This document shows, in pieces, positions 23,595 to 32,924 of a stretch of 64,000 nucleotides of DNA. The notes beneath the pieces were generated by a model, which was not told the origin of the DNA, did not search any database, and saw only the letters and a program-made list of their open reading frames with translations. The position numbers were made by a program, and so were the translations under genes. Numbering within the stretch: position 1 is the stretch's first letter; the number at the start of each line of letters is the position of its first letter. The DNA is from Myotis daubentonii. Lineage: Eukaryota; Chordata; Mammalia; Chiroptera; Vespertilionidae. The DNA lies in contig NC_081844.1 of assembly GCF_963259705.1 (NCBI RefSeq), positions 14,927,715 through 14,991,714 on the forward strand, written 5' to 3'.

Positions 23595-24071
23595 TCCTAT
23601 ATAATAAAAGCCTAATATGCTAAGTGTCTGGTCATCTGGTCATCCATTCAACCAATCAAAGCATAATATGCTAATGATATGCTAAGGCCACTCAACCACT
23701 CACTATGACATGCAGTGAGCACCAAAGGGCAGATAGTCGACTGGTCGACCAGTTGCTATGACATGCACTGATCACCAGAGGGCAGACACTCCGACTGGTA
23801 AGTTAGATTGCTGCTGGGGTTCAGCCGATCAGGACTCAGCAAGATAGGCCAGACATGTCCTGGAGCCCTCCCACAGCCCCTCCCCAGCTGGCCAAACTCC
23901 CACGTCCCTCCCCGGCTCCGATCATGCACCAGTGGGGTACCTCAGTCTGGCCTGTGCCCTCTCACAACCTGGGACCCCTCAGGGGATATTGGAGAGCCAG
24001 TTTCAGCCCGATCCCCACAGGCCAGGCCGAGGGACCCCACTGGTGCACAAAATCGTGCACCAGGCCTCTAG
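23595..24071 (+). mobile_element. Helitron, 477 bp (first of a tandem run)
   Basis: It starts TCCTATATAATAAAAGCC after A and ends with a hairpin (GGTGCACAAAATCGTGCACC) and AGGCCTCTAG (24068-24071) before T. It contains two diverged copies of the CACTGA(T)CACCAG..GGCAGA module (about 23,700-23,740 and 23,755-23,795). Confidence 0.93.
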
Positions 24072-24075
24072 TATA

Positions 24076-24715
24076 TCCTATCTAATAAAAGAGAAACATG
24101 GTAATTAGCGTACAACCGCTACCCTTCCCATTGGCTAATCAGGGCAATATGCAAATTAACTGCCAGCCAAGATGGCGGCCGGCAGCCAGGCAGCTTGAAA
24201 CTAACATGAGGCTTGCTTTCTTCAGTGACAGAGGAAACCAAAGTTCCCCGCCTGCCTTGCCGGCCTCTGAGCCTGCAGTTTGAAACATTGTAACAAATAT
24301 AGAAGCTAAACAAAACCCCAGAAACCTTCTTTCAGCGAGCTGGGATCTCAGAGCTGGAGTTATAGATTGTTTCGATTATAGAAGCCAAACAAACCAGATA
24401 CCTGCTTTCAGCAGCGGAGGCCTAAGAGCTGGAGCTTCAGAGCTAAAGCTGGCCCAGAATAAAAAAAAAATAAAGAAAAAAAGGAGCAGTTGGGAGCTTC
24501 AGTCACCCGCCAGCCTGAAAACAGCCCTTAGCCCCTCACCCAGACTGGCCAGGCACCCCAGTGGGGACCCCCACCCTGAAGGGTGTGTGACCAGCTGCAA
24601 ACAGCCATCATCCCCTCACCCAGGCTGGCCAGGCACCCCAGTGGGGACCCTCACCCTGATCCAGGACACCCTTCAGAGCAAACCAGCTGGCCCCCACACG
24701 TGCACCAGGCCTCTA
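24076..24715 (+). mobile_element. Helitron, about 640 bp, with promoter-like 5' module
   Basis: It starts TCCTATCTAATAAAAGAG. The 3' hairpin region GTGCACCAGGCCTCTA reaches the next element without its final G. Near the 5' end lie a reversed CCAAT box (ATTGG, 24130-24134), an octamer ATGCAAAT (24149-24156) and a YY1-like CAAGATGGCGGCC (24168-24180). The 3' half holds two copies of a unit with CCAGGCACCCCAGTGGGGAC (about 24,548 and 24,628). No Rep/helicase is present. Confidence 0.9.
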
Positions 24716-25521
24716 TCCTATATAGTAAAAGGGTAATATGCCTCCCAGCACCAGGATCAGCATGACAGGGGGCAGCACCCAAACCCCCTGATCGTTCTGC
24801 GGCTCTGTGTGTGACAGGGGGTGGGGCCACAACCTCCTTATTGGTCCAGCTCTGTGTGTGACAGGGGAAGGCGCCCCAATCCCCTGATCAGCCCTGCTCT
24901 GTGCCTGATAGGGGGGAGCTCCCCAAGCCCCTGATCACCCTGCGGCTCTGTGTGTGACAGGGTGTGGCGCCCCAACCCCCCAACTCCCCCCGCCGATGGG
25001 CCCTGCTCTGTGGGTGATAGAGGGTGGTGCCCCAACCCCCTGATCCGCCCTGCCCTGAGTGTGACACGGGGTGGTGCCCCAACTCCCCTATGGGCCCTAC
25101 TCTGTGCATGACAGGGGGGAGCTCCCCAACACCCTGATCAACCCTGATCTGTGTGTGACAGGGTACGGAGCCCCAACCCCCCTGATGGGCCCTGCTCTGT
25201 GCGTGACAGGGGCAGCGCCCCAACCCCCTGATTGGCCCTGCTGTGTGCATGACAGGGGGTGGCGCCGCAACCTCCCCATCGACCCTGCCTTGAGTGTGAC
25301 AGGGGGCGGTGCCCCAACTCCCCAATCGGCCCTGCTCTGAGCCTGACCAGGGGCTGCACCTAGGGATTGGGCCTGCCCTCTGCCACCCGGGAGCAGGCCT
25401 AAGCCAGCAGGTCGTTATCTCCTGAGTTGTCCCAGACTGCGAGAGGGCACAGGCCGGGCTGAGGGACCCCCCCCCCCCCCGCCCCCCCGAGTGCACAAAT
25501 TTTTGTGCACCGGGCCTCTAG
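24716..25521 (+). mobile_element. Helitron, about 806 bp, filled with a 47-bp minisatellite
   Basis: It starts TCCTATATAGTAAAAGGG. It ends with a hairpin (GTGCACAAA/TTTTTGTGCAC), CGGGCCTCTAG (25518-25521) and then T. Most of the interior is a tandem array (separate entry). It is joined directly to the previous Helitron's 3' end. Confidence 0.92.
24762..25350. repeat. Minisatellite, about 12 copies of a 47-bp unit, inside a Helitron
   Basis: Diverged units read roughly CTCTGTGTGTGACAGGGGGT, then GGCGCCCCAACCCCCTGAT, then CGGCCCTG. I count about 12 full units plus partial ones. One unit (near 24,960-25,010) carries an extra 13-15 bases. Confidence 0.9.
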
Positions 25522-25876
25522 TATATATATAATAGCCTAAGTGACCAGCTGACCGGCCAACTGGCCAACCATATGGTAGCTATGATGTGCACTGACCACC
25601 AGGGAGCAGATGCTCAACACAGGAGCAGAAACCACAGGCATGGAAACATGGAACAGACTGATGAATCTCAGAGGGAAGAGGGGAGGGGAAAGGGTGGGAA
25701 GAGATTAACCAAAGATCTTATATGCATACTAGAAGCCCAGTGCACAGATTCGTGCACCAGTGAGATCCCTAGGCCTCGCCTGTGGGGATCTGGCCGAAAT
25801 TGGCTCTCTGACATCCCCTGAGGGGTCCCAGATTGCGAGAGGGCGTAGTGCATGAATCCATGCACCAGGCCTCTAG
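25522..25876 (+). mobile_element. Composite Helitron with a reversed 3' end inside it
   Basis: A worn Helitron 5' end (TATATATATAATAGCCTAAG) begins after 25521. A minus-strand 3' terminus (CTAGAAGCCCAGTGCACAGA, with CTAG at 25729-25732) then faces left, and a plus-strand terminus (CCAGGCCTCTAG ending at 25876) faces right. Between about 25,625 and 25,728 is text resembling the bat L1 3' UTR (AACAGACTGATGAATCTCAG ... CTTATATGCATAC). Confidence 0.8.
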
Positions 25877-26429
25877 TGAATAAATAAATAAAAATGGGCA
25901 AAATATTTGAACAAGCACTTCACCAAAAACATATAGATGGCTAATAAATATATAAAAAACATGCTAACCATTATCTGTCATCAGAGAATTACAAATTAAA
26001 TCAGCAATGAGTTACCACTACATAGCCATTAGAATGGCTAAAATCCAAAAAACTGATAATGCCAAGTACTAAGGAGGATTTGAAGCAATTGCACCCCTGT
26101 CCATTTACCCAATTGATTTGAAAATTTGTATTCACACAAAAACTTGCACATGAATGTTTAGGCAGCTTTTTTTTATAATTGCCAAAAATTGGAAGCAACC
26201 ATGATGTTCTTCAGTAGGTGAGTAAATAAACTGTAGTTCATTCACAGTAAAAAGATCAGTGGTTTTCAAGGACTGAGCGGATGGAGGGAGGGATGAATAG
26301 ATGGAGCATAGAGAATTTTTAGGGTAGTGAAACTTCTGTATGATACTGTGATGATGTATGACATGGCTTGTCAAAACTCATAGAACTTCACATCACAAAG
26401 AGAGATCCTAAACGTACATAAATTTTTAA

Positions 26430-26620
26430 AAATTATTTAAGGAGTCAGGAAATCCCAGGGAGGAATGCAGCCTGTGACAAGAGACCGATTGTATTACAAA
26501 CAAATGAAACAACTTCACTGGAGGAGGGGTGAGGAAGGTGCTGACTTTAGTAACTTTGGAAATGAATGGAGACTGTAAATGCTAGAGATAGGGTGGGGAT
26601 GAAGTTGTAAAGGATCAGAA
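26430..26620. repeat. Old repeat-like DNA between two L1s, family uncertain
   Basis: The text GGAATGCAGCCTGTGACAAG ... GCTGACTTTAGTAACTTTGG resembles an old L1 3' UTR variant from memory. It holds no gene. Confidence 0.3.
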
Positions 26621-27034
26621 TTTTTGTAGGTTATTGAAATTAAGCTGGTATAAATTGGCATTAAGATGTTATAACTTTAGGGTATTAAATGTAACTCCCA
26701 TGGTAAAGCACAAGGAAATGTTAAAAGAATATACACAAAAGGAAATAAGGGAAGCAAAACATTTCACTACAAAAAAAAATCAACTAACCTCAAAAGGAGA
26801 GAGTAATGAGGACATGAGAGACAAAAGGCTTTGGTATATAGAGAACAAATAGAAAAATAACAGTGGTAAGTCCCTCTTATCAGTAATTCCTTTTAATGTA
26901 CATGTATTAAATTATCCAATCAGAAAAAGAGACTGGCAAAATGGATTAAAAAACAACAACAACATGATCCAAGTAAATGTTCTCTGTAAGAGATTCATTT
27001 TGTATCCAAAGGTAAAATTAGGTTTGATATCAGA

Positions 27035-27706
27035 TGAAGTGGGGGGTCCTCTTCCCCACTGGGTGTTGCTGGGGTTGCACTTCTTACAGTATCTCAAGAT
27101 AAAGAATTTTCTGAATGCCCTAACCGGTTTGGCTCAGAGGATAGAGCGTCGGCCTTTGGACTCGACTGAAGAATTTTCTGAGACTTGCTGGGAGAATGAG
27201 TGATTTTTATTTGCATGGAATTAAATCCCCGTGTTTCCAAAGTCCCATTTCTCTTAGTCCAGTCATAGAAGAAGTATAGCTGGGGTTTCAGTAGAGCTAG
27301 AAGCAAAACCAATGTCCAGAGTTTCCTTTCCATGTTGGTGCTGGGTTCAGTACAGCATTGGGCTAGTTGCAGTCCAGTAGTCCGTTGTGTGTGGGGTCCA
27401 CATGGCCGTGGGCTATGTGGGCAAATGCAGGGACGCAGGAGCAAAAGAGCCCACAAGCCAGGAGCAAGTGCAAAGCACCAGAGAGCAAACTTTGGGTTTG
27501 CAGTGGCCATGACCACTCTGGCCAACCATCTCTATCCCCAGGTGTGATTGACAGGCAAGTACCTTTGCTAGTTCCCCCAACTTTACTGGCCACACATCTA
27601 TCTTTCCTTTGTCCAGGCCCCTTCCCCCAATGTTTTGCAGGTATCATGCCTATAATATCTGGCCTTCCATTTGCTCTTTCCTGTTATTAATAAGTAGCTA
27701 ATTACA
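27035..27706 (-). mobile_element. Probable solo LTR of an endogenous retrovirus, minus strand
   Basis: Read on the minus strand it begins TGTAATTAGCTACTTATTAA and ends ...CCCCCCACTTCA (TG...CA ends). It has an AATAAA (about 27,205-27,212) placed as an LTR polyadenylation signal would be. It interrupts L1. TATCAG occurs just outside both ends (27028-27033, 27711-27716) but offset from TG/CA, so the duplication is uncertain. No retroviral genes are present. About 605 bp remain once the SINE-head insert is removed. Family not identified. Confidence 0.5.
27102..27181 (+). repeat. 54-bp SINE-head insertion without tail, 13-bp target duplication
   Basis: Only the tRNA-like head of Ves (CCCTAACCGGTTTGGCTCAG ... 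AGAGCGTCGGCC...GGACT) is present at 27115-27168. It lacks the body, TC tract and A tail. AAGAATTTTCTGA flanks it perfectly at 27102-27114 and 27169-27181. It lies inside the LTR. This fits the class known as tail-less retropseudogenes. Confidence 0.9.
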
Positions 27707-28605
27707 ATGGTATCAGGTTAAAAGTGAAAGGATGACAAAAATATTCCTTGCAAACAGTAACCAAAAGAAAAGAGGGTGGCTATATTAATGCCAGAAAAAA
27801 AAGTCTTTAAATAAAAAAATAGTTATGAGACAAAAGGCATTATATATTAATAAAAGAGTCAATAGAATAAGAAGATATAACAATTATAAACATTTACATG
27901 CCTAATGACAGGCCATCAAAATATATGAAGCAAAAATTGACAGAATTGAAAGGTCAAATAGGCAGTTCTACAATAATATTTGGGGGTTTCAATACCGTTA
28001 TATGAATAATGGCTAGAACAACCAGGCAGAAGACAAGTAAGAAAATAGAGGATTCACACAATAGAATAAATTGGCTAAATTTAACAGACATCTACGGAAC
28101 ACTCTATCCAACAACAATAAAATATATATTCTTCTCAAGTGCACATAAGACGTTCTCCAGAATAGGCCACAAATGAAGTCTTAATAAATTTTAAAATATA
28201 AATACCATACAAAGTATCTTCTCCAATGACAACTGGGTAAAATTAGAAATCAATAATAGAAGAAAACTGGAAAATCCACAAAATTTTGGAAATAAAACAA
28301 AACACTATTAAACAACCAATGGATCAAAAAAGAAATCACAAGGGGAATTAGAAAATCTGTAGAGACAAATGAAAACAAAAATACAACATACCTAAACTTA
28401 CGGGAGACAGTGAAAGCAGTGCTATACACATTCACATCAAAAAATATGGAAGATTTCAAATCAACAACCTAACTTTACAACGTAAAGAACTAGAAAAAGA
28501 ACTCACTAGACTCAAAACCAGTAGAAGAAAGGAAATAATAATGATTAGAGCAGAAATAAATTAAAGAGGGAATAGAAAAACAATAGAGAAAAATCAATGA
28601 AACCA

Positions 28606-28835
28606 AAAGTTGGGCCCTAACTGGTTTGGCTCAGTGGATAAAGCGTCGGCCTGCGGACTGAAGGGTCCTGGGTTTGATTCTGATCAGGGACACGTACCTT
28701 TGTTGCGGGCTCCATCCCCAGTAGGGAGTGTGCAGGAAGCAGCTGATTGATGAGTCTCTCTCATTAATGTTTCTAACTCTCTATCCCTTGCCCTTCCTCT
28801 CTGTAAAATCAATAAAATATATTTTTTAAAGTTGG
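28606..28835 (+). repeat. Ves SINE with 8-bp target duplication
   Basis: The element has a complete Ves structure from GGCCCTAACTGGTTTGGCTC to ATCAATAAAATATATTTTTT. AAAGTTGG flanks it at 28606-28613 and 28828-28835, within L1. Confidence 0.93.
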
Positions 28836-29358
28836 TTCCTCAAAAAAATCAATAAATTGACAAATTTTTACCCAGATTGACTATGAAAAAAAGAGAGGAG
28901 TCTCAAATTACTAAAATAAGAAATGAAAATGGGGACATTACTGCTCACTTTACAGAATAAAAAGGATTATGAAAGTATCTATAAACAATTGTTCACCAAC
29001 AAGTTGGATAACCTAGATGAAATGGATAAATTCATAGAAATATAAAACATACCAAGACTGAATCATGAAAAAATAAAAAACATGAACAAACTTATTAGTA
29101 GTAAGGAGATTGAATCTGTAATCCAAAAATCTTTTGACAAAGAAAAGCCCTGGATCTGATGCCTTCACTGGTGAATTCTATAAAACATGTACTTAAGAAC
29201 TAACATTAACCCTTCTCAAAATGTTCCCCAAAATTTAAGAGGAAGGAACACTTCCTAAACTCATTTTATGATGCCATTGTTGTACTGATACTGAATTCAG
29301 ACAAAGATACTACAAGAAAAGAAATCTATAGGCCAACATGTTTTATGAACATTAATTC

Positions 29359-29593
29359 AAAAATTCTGCCGAAACCGGTTTGGCTCAGTGGATAGAGCGT
29401 CGGCCTGCGGACTGAAAGTTCCCAGGTTTGATTCTGGTCAAGGGCATGTACCTTGGTTGCGGGCACATCCCCAGTAGGAGATGTGCAGTAGGCAGCTGAT
29501 CGATGTTTCTCTCTCATCGATGTTTCTAACTCTCTATCCCTCTCCCTTCCTCTCTGTAAAAAATCAATCAAATATATTTAAAAAAAAAATTCT
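29359..29593 (+). repeat. Ves SINE with 9-bp target duplication
   Basis: The full body runs from GCCGAAACCGGTTTGGCTCA to CAAATATATTTAAAAAAAA. AAAAATTCT flanks it at 29359-29367 and 29585-29593, although the A-rich tail overlaps the right copy. It lies within L1. Confidence 0.92.
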
Positions 29594-29672
29594 CAACAAA
29601 GCACTAGCAAACTAAATTCTGCAGCATATGTAAATGATTTACATAATGACCAAGTGAGACTTATTCCTGGAA

Positions 29673-30648
29673 TCTATATAATAAAGAGCCAGGGTCATAA
29701 CAACCGTTACCACGAAGGCTGGACCAGACTGGAAGTCAGTGCTGGGTTGCCATGGCGACCCAGCACTGACTGGGGCCAGCACTGACTGCCTAGGGTAGTG
29801 GTCAGCAAACTTATTAGTCAACAGAGCCAAATATCAACAGTACAACGATTGAAATTTTTTTTGAGAGCCAAATTTTTTAAACTTGAACTATATAGGTAGG
29901 TACATTGTTATTAACTTAATTAGGGTACTCCTAAGGCTTAGGAAGAGCCACACTCAAGGGGTCAAAGAGCTGCATGTGGCTCGCGAGCTGCAGTTTGCCC
30001 ACCACTGGCCTAGGGGGCTGCGGATCAGGCCCTGAAGGAGGCCTGCAGAGAGAGAGGCAGGGTCTGATCTGTAGCCTCTGTGACAGCCATTGATCAGAAC
30101 TTGCTTCTCTTTCTCTCCCAGCCTGGCCAACAGCCCTGCCTTTCTGATCAGGCCCCGTTGATAAGCCCAGAGACGCTGACTGGCATAGAAACTGACCAAT
30201 CAGAACCAAATCTGGGTGAATGTAAGGAGTCAATGGCTGCCTAGTAGGCGGAGCTTTTGACACTGGCTGGCATAGAAACTGACCAATCAGAACCAAATTC
30301 ACCAGTAGAGAAGGGCAGTTGGGGGCGAGATCAGGCTGGCAGGGGAGGGCAGTTGGGGGCAACCAGGTTGGAAGTGGAGGAAAGTTGGGGGCAAGATCAG
30401 GACGGCAGGGGAGGGCAGTTAGGAACAATCAGGCAGGCAGGCAGTGAGGTTAGGGGCAATCAGGCAGGCAAGCAGGTGAGTGGTTAAGAGCCAGCGGTCC
30501 CAGATTGTGAGAGGGGTGTCCGACTGCCAGGGATCGGGCCTAAACCTGTGGTCAGACATCCCCCGAGGGGTCTCTGATTTGAGTGGGTGCAGGCTGGGCT
30601 GAGGGAACCTCTCCCTCTGTGCACAAATTTCGTGCACCAGGCCTCTAG
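29673..30648 (+). mobile_element. Helitron, 976 bp, containing a nested hAT element
   Basis: It starts TCTATATAATAAAGAGCC after A and ends with a hairpin (GTGCACAAA/TTTCGTGCAC), CAGGCCTCTAG (30645-30648) and then T. Inside are a hAT (29796-30007), a duplicated CTGGCATAGAAACTGACC-type unit with a CCAAT word (30,180-30,211 and 30,266-30,297), and tandem GGGCAGTTGGGGGC-like units (30,312-30,478). Confidence 0.9.
29796..30007 (+). mobile_element. Non-autonomous hAT element, 212 bp, with perfect 8-bp duplication
   Basis: The ends are TAGTGGTCAGCAAACT and AGTTTGCCCACCACTG (first base C changed to T). GCCTAGGG flanks it exactly at 29788-29795 and 30008-30015. It is nested within a Helitron, so it is the younger event. 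Confidence 0.95.
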
Positions 30649-31373
30649 TGTAAAAATAATTCAACATATGAAAATCAATCAATGTAATATACTACTTTAA
30701 CAGATTGAAGAGAAAAAAAAACATGATCATCTCAATTGATGCAAAAAAGGTATCTGACAAAATTTTACACTCTTTCATGATAAAAACCCTAAAAAATTAG
30801 GAATAGAAGGAAACTTCTCAGCATAATAAAGCCATGTATGAAAAAAGAAATTAATAAAAAGATTCAATATACAATAGCATCAAAAAAATAACATATTTAG
30901 AAATTTACTTAACCAAAGAAGTAAAAGACTGTACAAGAAAAAGTACAAAACATTGGTAAATTTTATGAAATAAGACATAAATAAATCAAAAGACAACCCA
31001 TGTTCATGGATCAGAAGACTTAATATTGTCAAAATGTCTTGAATGTTATCCAAAGTGATCTACAGATTCAATAAAATCCTGATCAAAATTTCAATGATGA
31101 TTTTTGCAGAAATAAAAATTACATCCTAAAATTCCCATGGAATCCCAAGGAACACCAAATAAGCAAAATAATCTTTAAAAACAAAGTTAGAGGACTCACA
31201 TATCCTAATTCCAAAACTTACCACAAAGCTACAGTAATCAAAACAGTGTGGCACTGGCATAAGGACAAACACATAGAGCAATGGAATACAATAGAGAGCT
31301 CAGAAATAAACCCCTGCATATATGGCAAAATTAGTCTTGGCGAGGGTTCCAAGACTATTCAATGAGGAAAATC

Positions 31374-31593
31374 TTTTTTAAAAAAATATTGTTATTGATT
31401 TCAGAGAGGAAGGGAGAGGAATAGAGAGATAGAAACATCAATGATGAGAAAGAATCATCGATTGGCTGCCTCCTGCATGCCCCCAACTGGGGACCAAGCC
31501 AGCAACCCGGGTATGTGCACTTGACCAGAATGGAACCTGGGACCCTTCAGTCCATAGGCCAACACTTTATCCACTGAGCCACACCATTTAGGG
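31374..31593 (-). repeat. Ves SINE, minus strand
   Basis: Reverse-strand reading gives CCCTAAATGGTGTGGCTCAG, a Ves body and a T-rich left end (A tail). It interrupts L1. I saw no clear target duplication. Confidence 0.9.
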
Positions 31594-32605
31594 CAAGACA
31601 GTCTTGAATAGACTAGGTGCTAAGAGAACTAGATATCCACATTTTTTAAAAATGAAGTTGGACTCTTACCTAACACCAAGTACAAAAATTAACTCAAAAT
31701 GGATCAAAGACCTAACATAAGAGCTAAAAATATAAAACTCCAAGAAGGAAACATAGGGCAAAAGTTTCATGACATTGAATTTTGCAATGATTATTTTGGA
31801 TATGATACCAAGATGGAAAACAAAAGAAAAAATAGACAAATTGGACCTCATAAAAATTAGTGCATCAAAAAAAAAAGAAAGAAAATTAGTGCATCAAAGG
31901 ACATTATCAATAGAGTAGGAAGAAATCCACAGAATAGGAGTAAATATTTGTAAATGATATATCTGATAAGGAACTAATATCTAGAATATATTTTTAAAAC
32001 TCCTTATACTCAATAACAAAAACAAACAACCCAATTTAAAAATGGGCAAAGGACTTAAATAGACTTTTGCCCAAATAAGATATTTGTACAAATGGCCAAG
32101 AGCACATGAAAAGATGCTCATCATAAATCATCAGGGAAATGCAAATCAAAACCACAATGAGATACCACCTCACACCCAAACAAAACCACAATAACAATAA
32201 AAACACAGAAAATAACAGGTGTTGATGAGGATGCAGAGAAATTGAAATGTGCATTGTTGGTGGGAATGTAAAATACACATCTTATGTGGAAAACAGCATG
32301 GTTATTCCTCAAAAAAATTAAAAATAGAATTATCATATAATCCAGCAATTCTATAGCTATATATCCAAAAGAATTGAAAGCAGAGTCTCAAAGAGATATT
32401 TGTACACTCACATTATAGCGGCATTATCCACAATAACGAAAATGTGGAAGCAGCCCAAGTGACAGGTGAATGAATAATCAAAATGTGATAAAAACATACA
32501 ATGGGATGTTACCCTGCCTTTAAAAGGAAGAAAATTCTGTGATATGCTATAACATGGATGAACTTGAGAACATTATGTTAAATGAAATAGCCATTCAAAA
32601 TAAGA

Positions 32606-32850
32606 CAATAGGGCAGTGCCCTCGACATTCTCCCAGATCTGTCAACATTGTTTGGATGGAACAGACCCAGGGACACCCAGGCTTCCAGCCTCCAACCACC
32701 CTCCAACCTGTTTTCCAGTCACCACCTTCAAAACTATCTCAGCCGTCCTGTCTCTGAGGACGCCATTATTTTTATTGAAAATTTTTCCATTGCTTATTCT
32801 TTTACTCGCTGTTTTAATATTGTGAAGAATCAGGGTCTTCATTTATTTTA
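32606..32850. other. Short unique segment between L1 pieces
   Basis: The text (GGATGGAACAGACCCAGGGA ... CCTGTCTCTGAGGACGCC) is not recognised. An open frame across it is not supported as a gene. Confidence 0.4.
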
Positions 32851-32924
32851 TTTATTTTATTTTAAATCACTTTTTATTTTTCAATTACAGTTGACACTCA
32901 ATATTATATTAGTTTTATATAGAA

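Larger units (their letters stand above)
22540..26420 (+). mobile_element. Old L1, ORF2 3' part to 3' UTR, heavily interrupted
   Basis: ORF2-like text (ATCAAAACAGTGTGGCATTGG near 22,667) continues to 23,385, is broken by a SINE and four Helitrons, and resumes at 25,895 (AAAATGGGCAAAATATTTGAA). It runs to a 3' UTR (GATACTGTGATGATGTATGAC near 26,342). It is full of stops and inactive. The reverse-oriented L1 piece at 22,800-22,945 is inside it. Confidence 0.8.
26620..32605 (+). mobile_element. Old L1 spanning most of ORF2 to near its 3' end, with many nested insertions
   Basis: ORF2 5' text (AACAGTGGTAAGTCCCTCTTATCAG-like, 26,860-26,890) runs to ORF2 3' text (ATGCAAATCAAAACCACAATG near 32,140) and ACATGGATGAACTTGAGAAC (about 32,551). 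It is interrupted by an LTR (27035-27706), SINEs (28614-28827, 29368-29584, 31374-31593) and a Helitron (29673-30648) that itself holds a hAT. No long open frame survives, so it is inactive. Confidence 0.82.

Noticed and set aside
24762..25350. CRISPR-like array of regular repeats
   Set aside because: The units are contiguous and diverged with no unique spacers, lie inside a Helitron, and the DNA is mammalian. It is a minisatellite.
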